Source of the DNA: Zonotrichia leucophrys gambelii
Lineage: Eukaryota; Chordata; Aves; Passeriformes; Passerellidae
Reading direction: 5' to 3'
Assembly: GCF_028769735.1 (NCBI RefSeq)
Contig: NC_088178.1
Span: forward strand, 27,487,357-27,551,356
Length of the DNA stretch: 64,000 bases
The first letter of the stretch is position 1, and every line of letters begins with the position of its first letter. A program made the position numbers and the translations under genes. Of this stretch, positions 38,467 to 49,655 are shown one piece after another. A model generated the notes under the pieces. The model was not told where the DNA came from. It made no database searches and saw only the letters and a program-made list of their open reading frames with translations.

Positions 38467-39859
38467 GGCCTGTGTGGCTTAAAATTCAGGAGCCAATGAA
38501 TCCAGTGACTGCAGTCAGGGAAGGCGTGCTGGGAAGAGCTTTCCCCATAAGCACTTCAGGAACAGTGGATGAGGAATTTCTCACTGAAGGGGCAAGGCTT
38601 GCTTGGAAGCAGGAGCCACAACATGCAGCTCACTGAAGGCTTCTTAAAAAGCTGGGAAAATAGGATGGGATAGCAAAGTAAAAGTTGGAATGGTGTCTGG
38701 CTGGATGTTGTAAGGTGAGAACATCCCTCTGGAAGGATTTGGTGTTGTTTCCCTTTCTTGGAGATAAAATGGAGAGCTCATAAACCAGCTCCCCAGGCTT
38801 CCCACCTGGCCAAAACTTGGAGGTGGGAAGGTGGAGACTGTCCTGGGTGCTTTTCTCTGTGGGATCTCAGCTTTCAGGATGGTGCTGTGTTGGATCTCAG
38901 GCTATGCCCAGCCCAGCTCTGGTGCCACTGGTGCCTCACTCCCACAGCAAATGCACTTCTAATTCCAACTGGGGTGCTTGCAGACAGAACCAGCCTTTGT
39001 TTTGGGCATGGGCAATTATAAAATGTGCTCTTTTCTGTTTGCCAAGTGAATACAAATGCTTTATTGGGACATCTGCTAAGGGAAAAGATGCCTGAGATAC
39101 CTTTAAAACTCCTGCTGGCAGTGCTGGGTGACAGGTTTGGATTTGCTCAGTAACAGAGCTTATTGAATATTACTGTAATGAAAGGTTCTTTCTGGCTCTG
39201 GAGCAGGTGTGAATAAATAGTTCTTGGGTTTGGTTTTGTATTGAAAAACATCAGCCAGAGTGGTGATGAGGGTAACCTGACATTTGCCAATAAGAATAGT
39301 TTATTCCAAATTAATTTGTTCAGTTTGGTGCCTACAGGTTTTCAATAAATGTGATTGCAGTACACAGACAGTGTGCACATAAAGAGATTCCTGCTGACAG
39401 AAGTTTTAGTACTAAAGGGAAGTGTATTCACCATTTCCCAGTGGTCTCCAAAAGAGATACAAGCCAAAGTTTTTAGGAGCAAGGGGAGCAGAACAGCTAT
39501 TCTGGTGTGACTTTTGCAGTTTCCTCCTATGAAACTCTCTCAGTTCTGTGTCCATGGGAATTCCACAGCTCAGTTTGAGCCTCTCCCTTGCTGCTATTAG
39601 AGCACATTTGGAACTGACTGGCCATCCCATCCTCAGACCAGGCTTCCCAGGTTCTTAAGGCATCCTTCCCAAAATAAAATTGTTTAGCAATATGTATCCA
39701 GCATTTAAAGTGCTTTTTTTTTAGAAAGAGCACTCTTGGAGGACAGTTCTAGTGGCAGAAGACAAATGAGAGCAGTAGCTTCTCACCCCTGGCTGATTTT
39801 CAGATCTGGAGAAGAAAGGATGCTCAGTTTTAAACAAAACAGGACAGTATCATCAGCTG

Positions 39860-39930
39860 ATCACAGAATCATAGAATAGTTTGGGTTGGAAGAGACCTTT
39901 AAAGGTCATCTAGTCCACCCCCCTGCAATG
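39860..39930 (-). repeat. Short CR1 LINE 3' end, minus strand
   Basis: About 71 bp: ATCACAGAATCATAGAATAG, then TTTGGGTTGGAAGAGACCTT and AAAGGTCATCTAGTCCACCC. This is the reverse complement of the extreme 3' end of an avian CR1, including the ATTCTGTGAT-type terminal octamer repeat. The match stops near 39930, so the copy is heavily 5'-truncated. Confidence 0.92.
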
Positions 39931-40555
39931 ATGAGTGTGCTTTGCTTCAGCTTCACTCAGTTCAGTCACTGCTAGCCTTTAATTTGGGAAAGAAAAATAC
40001 TTTCTGGAGCAGTGTGCTGGAAAAGGTGGATGACCCCTTGTCTGTAGCAATCATGGCAAGGAAAGCAAATGTCTTGTGCCATGGACAGCTGATTTCTCTG
40101 TGCTGTGCTGAAGTCCCAAAAGAGTTCTATTTTTTCTTCTAGGATTTATTCTCTGCTCACTGCTCATTGAATATTTCTGTGTCTCTTAAATGATATTTTA
40201 TTTTTTGTTGGACATGGGATATCTGTAAGGTTACTAAAAGGCTCTCTCTATATTTTAACGCAGTTTTCCTCTGTTTTAACATCTCAACCTTCTACTGGCT
40301 TACAGTAGTGAAAGACTTTTTCTAAAGGTCTCTTGTTTTTTATGAGCCCCTGTCCAAGGTAATTTCCCAAATGCAGTCCAGATTGGGTAAAATGTAAGCA
40401 TATTTCTGAGGTATGGGTTTTTTTCTTTTAATAGTAAACCACACATCAGATGAACTAGTTAAAAAATATCCCAAATCAAAACTCACAGCAGGGATTTTCC
40501 TCATTAGCCTCAGGTAGACACTGGAGCATGGCAAAGAATATATTTGAAAGATGAG

Positions 40556-40972
40556 AAGGAAAGGAAAGGAAAGGAAAGGAAAGGAAAGGAAAGGAAAGGA
40601 AAGGAAAGGAAAGGAAAGGAAAGGAAAGGAAAGGAAAGGAAAGGAAAGGAAAGGAAAGGAAAGGAAAGGAAAGGAAAGGAAAGGAAAGGAAAGGAAAGGA
40701 AAGGAAAGGAAGGAAAGGAAAGGAAAGGAAAGGAAAGGAAAGGAAAGGAAAGGAAAGGAAAGGAAAGGAAAGGAAAGGAAAGGAAAGGAAAGGAAAGGAA
40801 AGGAAAGGAAAGGAAAGGAAAGGAAAGGAAAGGAAAGGAAAGGAAAGGAAAGGAAAGGAAAGGAAAGGAAAGGAAAGGAAAGGAAAGGAAAGGAAAGGAA
40901 AGGAAAGGAAAGGAAAGGAAAGGAAAGGAAAGGAAAGGAAAGGAAAGGAAAGGAAAGGAAAGGAAAGGAAAG
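40556..40972. repeat. (AAGGA)n pentanucleotide microsatellite
   Basis: An almost perfect tract: 31 AAGGA units (40556-40710), one 4-base AGGA unit (40711-40714) that shifts the register, then 51 more AAGGA units (40715-40969) and a short remainder. The plus strand is all purine throughout. Because the period is 5, every reading frame is open and encodes the same five residues in rotation (KERKG on plus, FPFLS on minus). Long apparent open frames on both strands here are therefore artefacts. Confidence 0.99.
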
Positions 40973-41263
40973 AATAAATAGATGAAGAAGAGTGAAATAT
41001 TGCAAATAGTTCTGCTTTTTTGATGGAGTAACCCTAAAGGAAAGTATAGGCAGAAGTTGGTTTTATGACAATCCCAGCTAGGTACCCCAAAAATGCTGAA
41101 ACTGCCCAAAGTGGGGAAATGAACACAGACGTGTGCAGATTAATTACATTGAAAAAATGTTTTGACAGCATAAGTGAACATATGGAATGAATTGTGAGAA
41201 CCTGATCCAGTTCCCCATGTGTAAATGATGCCTTAGCCATAGCTCATAAAGCAAATACAGATG

Positions 41264-41290
41264 CAAAAAAAAAAAAAAAAAAGGAAAAAA
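41264..41290. repeat. A-rich homopolymer tract
   Basis: A run of about 18-19 A residues (from about 41264) followed by GG and eight more A. No SINE or processed-transcript body is recognisable directly upstream, so I read it as a simple repeat rather than a retrotransposed tail. Confidence 0.85.
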
Positions 41291-41550
41291 AAGCCCCTTT
41301 CCTATCCCCTCCCCCCAGTAAAGCCCAGTCTGTTGCCAGATGGCAAATAAAAGTTTGAACTTGGTGACTAAATGTGAGGAAAGCTGAAAGTTCATTATGG
41401 ATGTTGAAAGAAATCAGCCAAATAAATCTGAATTTTACACCTTGGAGGAAGTGGTGCAGTTCAGCTAAATATTGAGTGGGGTGCCCAGCTGAGTGTCAGG
41501 ATCCCCTGGGCTGGGTCTTCAGTGTCTCTGTTTTACCCTCCCTGGTCTAA

Positions 41551-41720
41551 ATCAGAATCCTGGAATGGTTTGGGCAGGGACATCTCCCACTCTCCCAGGG
41601 TGCTCCAAGCCCTGTTCCAGCTGGCCTTGGGCACTTCCAGGGATCCCGGGGCAGCCACAGCTTCTCTGGACACCCCATGCCAGGGCCTCACCCCCCTCAC
41701 AGGGAGGGATTTGTGTTCAG
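41551..41720 (-). repeat. CR1 LINE fragment with internal deletion, minus strand
   Basis: Reads ATCAGAATCCTGGAATGGTT then TGGGCAGGGACATCTCCCAC, then CCAGCTGGCCTTGGGCACTT and GGGCAGCCACAGCTTCTCTG, to CCCCTCACAGGGAGGGATTT. These are reverse-complement CR1 blocks in the right order. The usual stretch of roughly 50 bp between AATGGTTTGGG and GGCAGGGACA (the GGAAGGGACCTT...CCCTGCCATG part) is missing, so there is an internal deletion. The match fades near 41720. Confidence 0.9.
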
Positions 41721-43570
41721 TTCTTGGTGTCTGTGTCCATGTGGAATCACACACCTGCCCTGACTGCTCCAAAGGCTTTACCTCCTAAAATTGAGGGTAG
41801 CAGCACTGGGACAGATGCTGCAAGCAGAGGGTGAGGAGGGGGCCAGAGAAGAAAAGCAATGTGTTGCAGGTTATGCAGAGTTGTTCCCTGGATTTGTTTG
41901 CTCCATCCCCAGGAAGGATGAGTAGGGGGAGGGTGGATTGGGCAGTGCCCAGCAGCAGGAGCTGGTGGAGGAATTTGCTCTCCTGGCTCCCAGTTGAGCT
42001 TGTGTTCTGTTAAACACAGCTATGTCAGCATCATATTTCCAAGCCTAAAACCTGTGTTAAATCAATATATTTTCATGTGGTTTCAATGGACAGACCTTCT
42101 TAGTCTGTTTTAACAGCGATGCTGTGCATGGTTAAATTTATTCCACCTCAGAAGGGGTGAGGGAGATGTGCTGCCAGTACCAGTTGGTGCTGGAGTAAGG
42201 AGCCCATTCCTGCTGTGGCATCAGCGCCATGGTGTGGGCTGGGACCTTCACATGCAGCCACTGAAGGGAACAGTCCCTTCATGGAGAAGCTGCACAGGCT
42301 CCTGTCAGGGGAAGAGCAGCCAAACCCTGCCCCAGACTGCTTGGGTGGTGCCCACAGACTTGATTCATGGCCCCCAGTGCCAGCAGTCTGTGAAGCTGAA
42401 ACAGGAGCTGACACTTGGGCTCTTTCCATTGCCCAGGGAAGCTGAAACCCCTGCTAAGCTGTCAGGTTTGTGTCCAAGCAGCTTTGGGCATGAAGAGGTG
42501 CCAGCAGCAGAGCCCTCACAAAGCAAACTGCTTAATTATTTGCTAGTGAGAGGCAACTTGGGAGAGTGCAGACTCAAATCAACAACTAACCAACCTATAT
42601 TTAGTAGCAGAGTGGCTGGAGCTTAGACCCAAACATAGTTTCCAGCTGATAGATGATGTGGCAATCAGAGCTGACCCTCGTCCCATTCTAAATTTGGGCT
42701 GTGGAATAAGTCATTAATATCATGGCTGGCAAGGCAAGGCACCCTTCCAGCAGCTGCCCTGCCACTGCTGCCCCTCTTAGGGCTGTGCCTGTGGCTGGCC
42801 AGCCTGGCTGGGCTCTGGGACACCAACCTGGGTGACCACAGCCTGGCTGCACTGTGCAGACACTGAGGAGAGGCAAAGTCGGTGCTCTGGAGGCAGAAGT
42901 GATCCTGTGGCCTTACCTGTGCTTGTCTCTGCTGCTCTGAAAGCTCTTTTCCATTTGATCTGGTACTAAGGAGTGGAAATCTTCTCTGGTGGTGCAGGGC
43001 AGGTTGGGTGATCCACCCTTCAGTGGGATGTGGAAGTGCAGGAGGGCTGGGAGCTCCGCGTGGCACCCACAGTGCAGAACTGGGGATACACCCTGAGGGT
43101 GCAAACTCTGTGCCCCAGCCAAACCAAACTGGGGAAATGGCACAGCCCACTGCAGACAGAGGTAACGGAAAATTAAAATAATAAATTCTGTGTCCCAGAT
43201 AACTCCAGAAATCTCTTGAAACTTTCTGGAATCTGATTCAGCGCTGGAACCAGAAATGCACCTTTTCTCAGTGCTCAGGATCCCTCCAGTTGGCCTCTGT
43301 CAACTCAAGTTGGATGGTTGAAGGGTAGAATAATGTTGGGCTTCTTTTGAGCTGCCTCAGTGTAACAAACAAATGCATAAAATATTCCTCTAAGAGAGGC
43401 CAGTGCTGTTCCTGCACATATGGACAGAGAGATTCCAAAGGCCAGTGACCTTTCCTGGAAGACAGACTCAGGTTCTGAGCTGGTGTCCTGCTTGCCATCC
43501 CTCCATCCTTCCATCCTCTTCTCCCTCCTCCTCTGTATCTCATGTGCACAGACAGACAGAAACTCTTCCC

Positions 43571-43588
43571 CTCTCTCTCTCTCTCTCT
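43571..43588. repeat. (CT)n dinucleotide repeat
   Basis: About nine CT units. No associated element is seen. Confidence 0.9.
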
Positions 43589-44892
43589 GAGATTTGATAC
43601 AGACACAAAAATTGAAGTTGGATCAGAGCAAAAGGAAAACAAAAACTTGTGTGAAAATTTTCACCTTTTCACTAAATGAATCAAAGCCAAATTTTCACAC
43701 TTTGGTCTTAGGTGTGAATATTTTGCACACCTCTAATATTTATCCATAAAGTGTTTTAAAACTTGGCTCATTCCAGCTAAAAACCCACAGAGAATTGAGT
43801 TACAGATTCTGGGCTTTGTGCATGCTGCCAAGATCTGCCCCTATAACTCAAACAAATTTAAGGGGGGGAAAAAAACCACTAGAAAAATATTGTGTATGGT
43901 CCATCACATGCTTTCTTCATGCAGTCATATTCCACTAAAAAGTAATGTTCTGCAGAAATACACTCATGTAACTCCTGTAAACACAGATAAGATGAATTTT
44001 GCATCTCCAAAGCAATCTCTAAATAAAAGCTTAGGAGGAAATAGCAGCCTTGCTTAAAATTCTTATAGAAGTTTAAAAGTATTTCTTCAACATCAGCATT
44101 TCAAGAAATCTATTTATGCCCCTCAAATCCAAATATATCTGCCACTGAACTTCTTAAAATGATGCTAGAGACATCTGTTAGCTGAGTTTGTGTGTGTGGA
44201 ATAGAGATGAGTGAGAAAGAGGTTCTTCACTGCTGCAGAACAATTGAAATTATTACATAGAATATTATTTATTTGTTGTGAGGACTAGAAGTGTAAGAAA
44301 AGTCACTGTAATAGTCTGAAGGTTAACACCTGCTGAATCCTGAAATCAGGACACATCTGGTAGGAAGAATGTTCCTACATTTCAGTCTGTTGTGAATGGG
44401 GCAACTTTTACATTATTTTTCTCCTGCTGCTGGATCTGTGACAGGAAAACTGGAGGGGTGAGAGTGCCCTGAGTGTGAGCATCAGATTCCCCAATTTGGT
44501 GCTTTGCTGCTCCGTGTGCAGTCACGTGCTGTCAGCCACTGAAATGGCACAGGAGAACCTGAAATGATCTGTGGTTGTTTCATTGTTAATAATTACCTTA
44601 GGTTAAAGTCCAGGCATTTCTTGGGATTACCAAAATGACTGAGTGGTGAGAACACAGCTGGGAAGTTGCATTTGTGCTCAGATGCCTTACCATTTAACTT
44701 TGGATACAATTGTTAAAACCTCAAAGAAAAAGCCCAATTGGGATTTTGTTGCTTGACTTTCTAAACTAAGGCTGGTGTCCCTAAATCTGATTTCTCATCT
44801 TCTGTGTACTTTCAGGCTCACATCCCATTAATTTGCAGTAATACTCAACCTATCATTCCTTGAGTCACAGCTGAAAATCAGACTTGGGGACT

Positions 44893-44956
44893 ATTCTAGG
44901 TTGGGCTAGATGGTCTCCAAGGTCCCTTCCAGCCCAGTTGATTCTGTGATTCCATC
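44893..44956 (+). repeat. Short CR1 LINE 3' end, plus strand
   Basis: TATTCTAGGTTGGGCTAGAT, then GGTCTCCAAGGTCCCTTCCA, then GCCCAGTTGATTCTGTGATT. This is the 3' terminus of CR1 in sense orientation, ending in the ATTCTGTGATTC octamer repeat. The 5' part is missing. Confidence 0.9.
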
Positions 44957-47900
44957 CACAAGTGGGCTTCACTGGCCTCCCTGTGCAGTCCCAAGGGGTG
45001 TGGGCTCCTCCTGTGGGATGTGCTGGGTTTTGTGAGGCAGCTCTTGTAGGTCAGACAGTCAGAGAAGATGGGTCTCCCAGCCTGAAGGCGTTCCCTATGT
45101 GCACCTCCTGTGGCTTCTGCACCAGGCTGATGGGCTTCTCCTGCTGCCTCCTCCCACACAGGGTTAAAAACCTTTTCCTTCCCATTATTGAAGGGTCAAC
45201 AGTTGAAATTTCCAGCTTTAAGATGCTGTGTCAAAGTTGGGCTTCCCTAGGAGATGGGATTTTCTCTGGGTTCCCATTGGAGACTCACTGCCTGCTGGGG
45301 CTGCCCTGGGCTCCTCAGCTGGGCAAGTGATGGATCCCCAGCCTCAGATGATGTGGAATGGAATTCAGCCACCAGGACCAAGTGGATTTGAGTGGCTGCT
45401 GACCTTCCCAGCAGCAAAATGGCACCTTGTCCTGAGATCTTGGTAGGCCTTGGGGAGTTTGGTTCCCTGTCCCTTCCCAGGCAGGGATAACCCCGCTGGG
45501 CTGGGTCTCTCCATGGAGAGCAGAGTGTTTACTGGCTTGTATCTGTCTCAGCGTTGACACTCCAACAAAAGATTAGAAATCATGAATGCATCCCTTTATT
45601 TCTGCTCCACAGTGCCTCTCTTTTTTCCTGTGTAAACCCTTCACTTGCCTCTTGCCCAGCCTTTAGAAACGATGATCAAATGCGAACTTTCAGGGTTTAT
45701 TTATAGCATAGCCTTTATGGAAAGAGAGAAAAGAAATGATTAAAAAGCAATTTTACAAAATATTTTGTTTTAAGAGAGAATTCATTGTGTTTTAAATCAC
45801 TGTATTCATTGTACTGTCTAGACTGGCAAACAAAGAAGATAGAGCGTCATTCAAATTAAGATTGTGAAATCCTTGGTGACTGGAATTATGGATTTGGATG
45901 TCAACCCTCAAACAAACTATTTCTGAACGGCAGTATTATCACTTTGCTATATTTAAGGCTTTGTTGGAGACAGAGCAGTGCACAAGGTTGATCCCATTCA
46001 GTAATGCAATTCTAATGTTCCTTTGTTTCCCGTTTCATTATAAATTCATATTTTCAATGTTCTGTTCCTCTTTGTCCCCAGAAAATTGTTGAAAAGACTC
46101 TCCTCTGGGAGTAAAGTTTTTTGTTCAAGCTAACAATGACCAAACTGACTTTAAAACACAGAAAAACACACAACTAAAATGTGAATTGAGAGAGGGAATT
46201 TATTTAAGATATTTTCAGCAACACAGAATGGGTGACTTGTTGAAAATTGCTGGCGGCTGTGTACTTTTTTGCCATGCTATTCCACAGAACCATGGCAGTT
46301 GCTGTGAGACTTTAATGCTGTGGATTCTCAAAGGTCTGTGTATTTTCAGTAGATTTAAAAATGCCAAAGTATTTTAGAGGATAAACTGGAAAATTGATAA
46401 ACTTGGAAGTCATCCTCCTTAGCTCAGGGTGGATGATGGAGGTCCAGCAGAAGAGAAGCAGCATTTTCTGGAAGCTGTAAGAGTAAAGCAGAACACAGGA
46501 GTGTGGAGCACCCATGTCACAGGCAGAACATAGCCTGGGAATGGTGCTGTGTCCTGGTCCCGAGTGTGCACAGACGGGGGAATGCAAACTCTGGCCATCC
46601 CTTTCATTTTTGTTGTATCTGTGATAGGAAATGGATTTGCCTGTTTAGACACTTCAGATGTTATGGGTTTATTTTCATACAGTGTCTCCAGGGCAGTTCA
46701 AAAGGAGGTGTAAAGCAGGGAGCAGAAAGGAAGGTGACTCTTCCTTAGTGAGAGAGTGTTTCAGGGGGCTTTGTTGTCCCTAAGGCACAATGGAAAAGCA
46801 GTAGCCATTGTACCAGAGGGAATTGGCTTCTACTTTGAGTTGCCTTTTTTTTTTTCCTGAGTGTTCATTCATTTTTTTGGATAGACTGTAAATCCAGCTG
46901 GCCATGTAAGGGACTGGGTATTGTAAATAGGGACAATGCTTGAGCATTGTCAATGTCACCTGTTAAAGGCCAGGGAATAAAATGCCCATTTCTCTTACTG
47001 GGAAGGATATCAGCCTTTCCATGGCAGTATTTTAATCTGGCTGCTGTGCAGAGTCTCAGTGCCAGCAGGCTCACATGTCCCAGGCAAAAGAACACACTAT
47101 CTCTCTGCAAGTGCTATTTCAAGGGTGTTTCTTGGGGAACCCAAGTACAATCAACCTCTGCACCTCTGCAGGAGAATGGGCATATGAGAGCACAGAAATG
47201 TTCCCTGCTGCTGTGTCAGCACCCTTAGCAGAGTGGAGTCCTGACTGCACACCTGGCAATGCTTCTGCCTTTGGTAGAGCCTGCCCTGGGCTAGTGACAC
47301 TGCACTGACATTGCTCATCCACCTTGTGAAGTTCTGTGAGATCCTTTGCTGAGAAGTTCTGGATTAATGGAAAGCACAAATTTCACTAGGGCTGGTATTC
47401 CAGCCTGTAAAATCATCCAAACCTTTTAAAAATGTTCCAGCAGTAGCACAGGCTGCTTGTTCTCCAGGGTCATCCTCATTCTTAGACATTGCATTAAAAC
47501 AGGTTCAGGTCCTGCATAGAAACTCTGAACCCTGATTTAGTCACACACTGACTCTTGAGACCTGATCTTTAATGTTTTTAACATTCTCCACTCTAAAAGC
47601 TGTTGCTTTGATTCTCCTTGTGAAATCAGAGTGTCTGCTGCCTCCACTGTATCTGAGAGCTCGGGCCTCTTAACTTTGGTGATTCTCATTCCAGTGGGAT
47701 TGCTTGGGAGAATCCATGGAAAATCAGCATCTCACAGAGATCAGAAAAGGAACCAAATTACTCATCCCTCTCCCTTCCACACATGGCTGTCCCAGAGACT
47801 TCTTCTGCAGGGGATTCTGTGAGCTCTGACTTTATTTTGGCCAAAAGCAGAGCAGGATCAGAGTTTGCCTCTTAGACCTTTGTGCTGGAATGTGAGGGCA

Positions 47901-48340
47901 GCTGTGAGCTGCAGAACAGACCTTCCCAGGTTACCTTCAGCTTGTGGAGCACCCCTGAGTCCTCTCTCACTGCAGGGAACTGATTCTTTCAGAATACGAT
48001 AACAGGATCTCAAGTACAGTATCATTTTATTTGAGAACCCACCCCTCCAGGGATGCAGTGTTCAACATTTCCTTTGGTTAGAGTAAATAATAAAAGATAA
48101 CTCTGTTCTGCCTGGGACTCCCAGTGAGAGAGAGGAACAGACTTTGGTTACTGAGGGTCTGCAGAGCTTTGTTCTCTTACTACTTTATAATGGGATTGAA
48201 CATATTTGCTGCCATCTGGCCTGTTCAGCCGAAACAAAATACATCACTAATGTTCCGATTGGTTTTGAAACATCTTGTTCTTGTCAAAAAGTATTTTAAA
48301 TCAAAACAGGCTTTTCCAGTTGGTGTTTGTCTTTTCCTAG

Positions 48341-48402
48341 GAGGCCATGGCAAAAATGGGGAAAATTGGAAAAGTTGTGCAGCCCAACCACGAGCATAAA
48401 AG
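48341..48402 (+). CDS. FGGY: FGGY coding exon g (residues 204-223 plus two bases)
   Basis: A 62-nt exon after a 25-kb intron, with acceptor GTCTTTTCCTAG and donor GTAACG. It encodes EAMAKMGKIGKVVQPNHEHK and two bases of Arg224. The start (EAMAKMxKxGKVV) matches the vertebrate FGGY C-terminal helix closely. The PNHEHK part is more divergent from mammals, which have a different short loop here. It joins exon f in phase 0 and exon h in phase 2. Confidence 0.94.
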
Positions 48403-48536
48403 GTAACGCTGGCCCTGGTGTGTTCCACTGGGAGAGTTCAAGGGAGATAAAGTTGGGGTCTGGAGATGAGGTTGGGTGGTGTCTTTTTACAGCCCTGCTC
48501 GTCTGCAGTAGTGCTTAGCATACAAATACTTTAAGA

Positions 48537-48735
48537 ATCACGGTATATTATATTTTTAAGAATGGTTCATACTGTATTTCTAAGGATTATTCTATTAATT
48601 TTTAAAGCTTGATTATTTATATTATATTTTAAGGAGCAGTAATATTATATTTTAAATTATTATTTCTATTAATTTTTAAGGATTATTTTCTATCACATTG
48701 TATTTTAAGGGTAATTTGCGTTACATTTTCAAGGG
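48537..48735. repeat. AT-rich degenerate tandem repeat
   Basis: A block of about 200 bp, strongly AT-rich and internally repetitive. TCTATTAATTTTTAA recurs about 74 bp apart (near 48591 and 48665), ATATTATATTTTAA recurs at about 48619 and 48641, and TAAGGATTATT recurs. Copies are imperfect, so this is an old or fast-decaying repeat. Confidence 0.75.
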
Positions 48736-48835
48736 CTCCGGATCGCACGGGCGGCGGCGCGCGGGCTCCCCCTGGCGGCGGGTCCGGGCTGAGGGGACAC
48801 GGGGCGGACATGGCGGGGGGACTCGGGGCCTGGGC

Positions 48836-49290
48836 CCGGTTCTGGGCCCCGCAGCGCGGGACTCGCTCTGAGGGGCCGGAGCGTGGCCAGGACAAGGGGC
48901 TGGAGCCCCAGGAAGGGCTGAGGGAGCTGGGGAGGGGCTCAGCCTGGAGCAAAGGAGGCTCCGGGGGGCCCTTGAGGCTCTGCACAGCTCCTGACAGGAG
49001 GGCACAGCCGGGGGGGGCGTCGGGCTCTGCTCCCAAATAACAAGAGACAGGACAAGAGGAAACAAGCTGTGCCAAGGAAAGTTTAGATAGGATACTTGGG
49101 AAAATTTCTTCATGGAAAGGGTTGTCCAGCCATGGCACAGCTGCCCAGGGCAGTCCCCATGCCTGGAGGGATTGAAAAGCCCTGTGGATGTGGCACTGGG
49201 GACACGGGGCAGTGGCAGCCTTGGCAGTGCTAGGGAATGGTTGGACTCGGTGATTTTGGAGGATTTTTGCCACCTGAATGAATTCTGTGA
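48836..49290 (+). repeat. CR1 LINE fragment, plus strand, unusually CpG-rich
   Basis: Sense-orientation CR1 blocks in order: CGGTTCTGGGCCCCGC, GAGGGGCCGGAGCGTGGCCA, GGGCTGAGGGAGCTGG, CAGCCTGGAGCAAAGGAGGC, GACAGGACAAGAGG, TGCCCAGGGCAGTCCCCATG, then GGTTGGACTCGGTGATTTTG and a terminal GAATTCTGTG at about 49280. It is 5'-truncated or its 5' boundary is obscured: the 100 bp before it (48737-48835) is equally GC-rich but not recognisably CR1. A 76-codon open frame from ATGGCGGGG at 48810 crosses it and is not a real gene. Confidence 0.9.
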
Positions 49291-49573
49291 AGCTCTGTTG
49301 TCTCCTCACTTTCTCAGCAGAGAATTCTGGGGAAAACTGCCTGAGAAGTCAAACTGGCTGTGGGGCAGTGAAAGGTGGAATTGCAGCTGGAGATCACAGC
49401 TTGCCTAGAAACTGCCCCAGCAGTGCACAGGGAGGGCTCTGACCCCGGCAGCAGCTGTACCCAGGAAAGAGTCAAAGTGTCTTTAATGCTAAGAGAACCA
49501 AGTAAACATACATATTACAGGGGATTTAAATCTTCAAATCTCAGGCTTTGCTGACATTAGCTTTCTTACACAG

Positions 49574-49655
49574 ATTTTATGACAAGAAATACGAAGTATT
49601 TTTGAAGCTTGTGGAGCACCAGAGAGAGTATCGCTCCATCATGAACAGCGTGTGA
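49574..49655 (+). CDS. FGGY: FGGY terminal coding exon h (residues 224-250 and stop)
   Basis: An 82-nt coding part whose first base completes Arg224. It encodes FYDKKYEVFLKLVEHQREYR followed by SIMNSV and TGA at 49653-49655. YDKKYxVFLKLVEHQxEYxxIMN is the conserved C-terminus of vertebrate FGGY, so the stop sits at the expected place. The acceptor is TTTCTTACACAG. The whole visible reading frame across eight exons has no internal stop or frameshift, which argues for a functional gene. Confidence 0.96.

Larger units (their letters stand above)
23255..48340 (+). other. FGGY intron, about 25 kb
   Basis: Donor GTATGC; acceptor TGTCTTTTCCTAG. It accounts for over half of the visible gene. Recognised content: a 45-bp tandem duplication (23842-23931), a TguSINE1-like SINE (38339-38466), CR1 fragments (39860-39930, 41551-41720, 44893-44956), an AAGGA microsatellite (40556-40972), an A-run at about 41264-41282 and a CT run at about 43571-43588. 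Between these I see unique sequence without exons: the open frames are short, lack family resemblance, and no pair is joined by plausible splice sites in frame. A non-coding RNA or enhancer could exist here, but nothing in the sequence establishes one. Confidence 0.85.
48403..49573 (+). other. Last FGGY intron, 1.2 kb, with AT-rich block and CpG-rich CR1
   Basis: Donor GTAACG; acceptor CTTTCTTACACAG. Nearly all of it is repeat: an AT-rich degenerate tandem block (about 48537-48735), then a GC- and CpG-rich segment that becomes a recognisable CR1 copy (about 48836-49290). Confidence 0.9.

Noticed and set aside
40340..41109. Long open frames of 145-221 codons on both strands encoding KERKG or FPFLS repeats
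   Set aside because: They are the translation of the AAGGA microsatellite. A 5-base period without stop codons leaves all frames open.
48683..49309. 208-codon minus-strand frame, 130-codon minus frame and 76-codon plus frame beginning ATGGCGGGG
   Set aside because: They overlap a CR1 LINE copy and GC-rich flank within an FGGY intron; the proteins resemble no family, and long frames are expected in GC-rich sequence.
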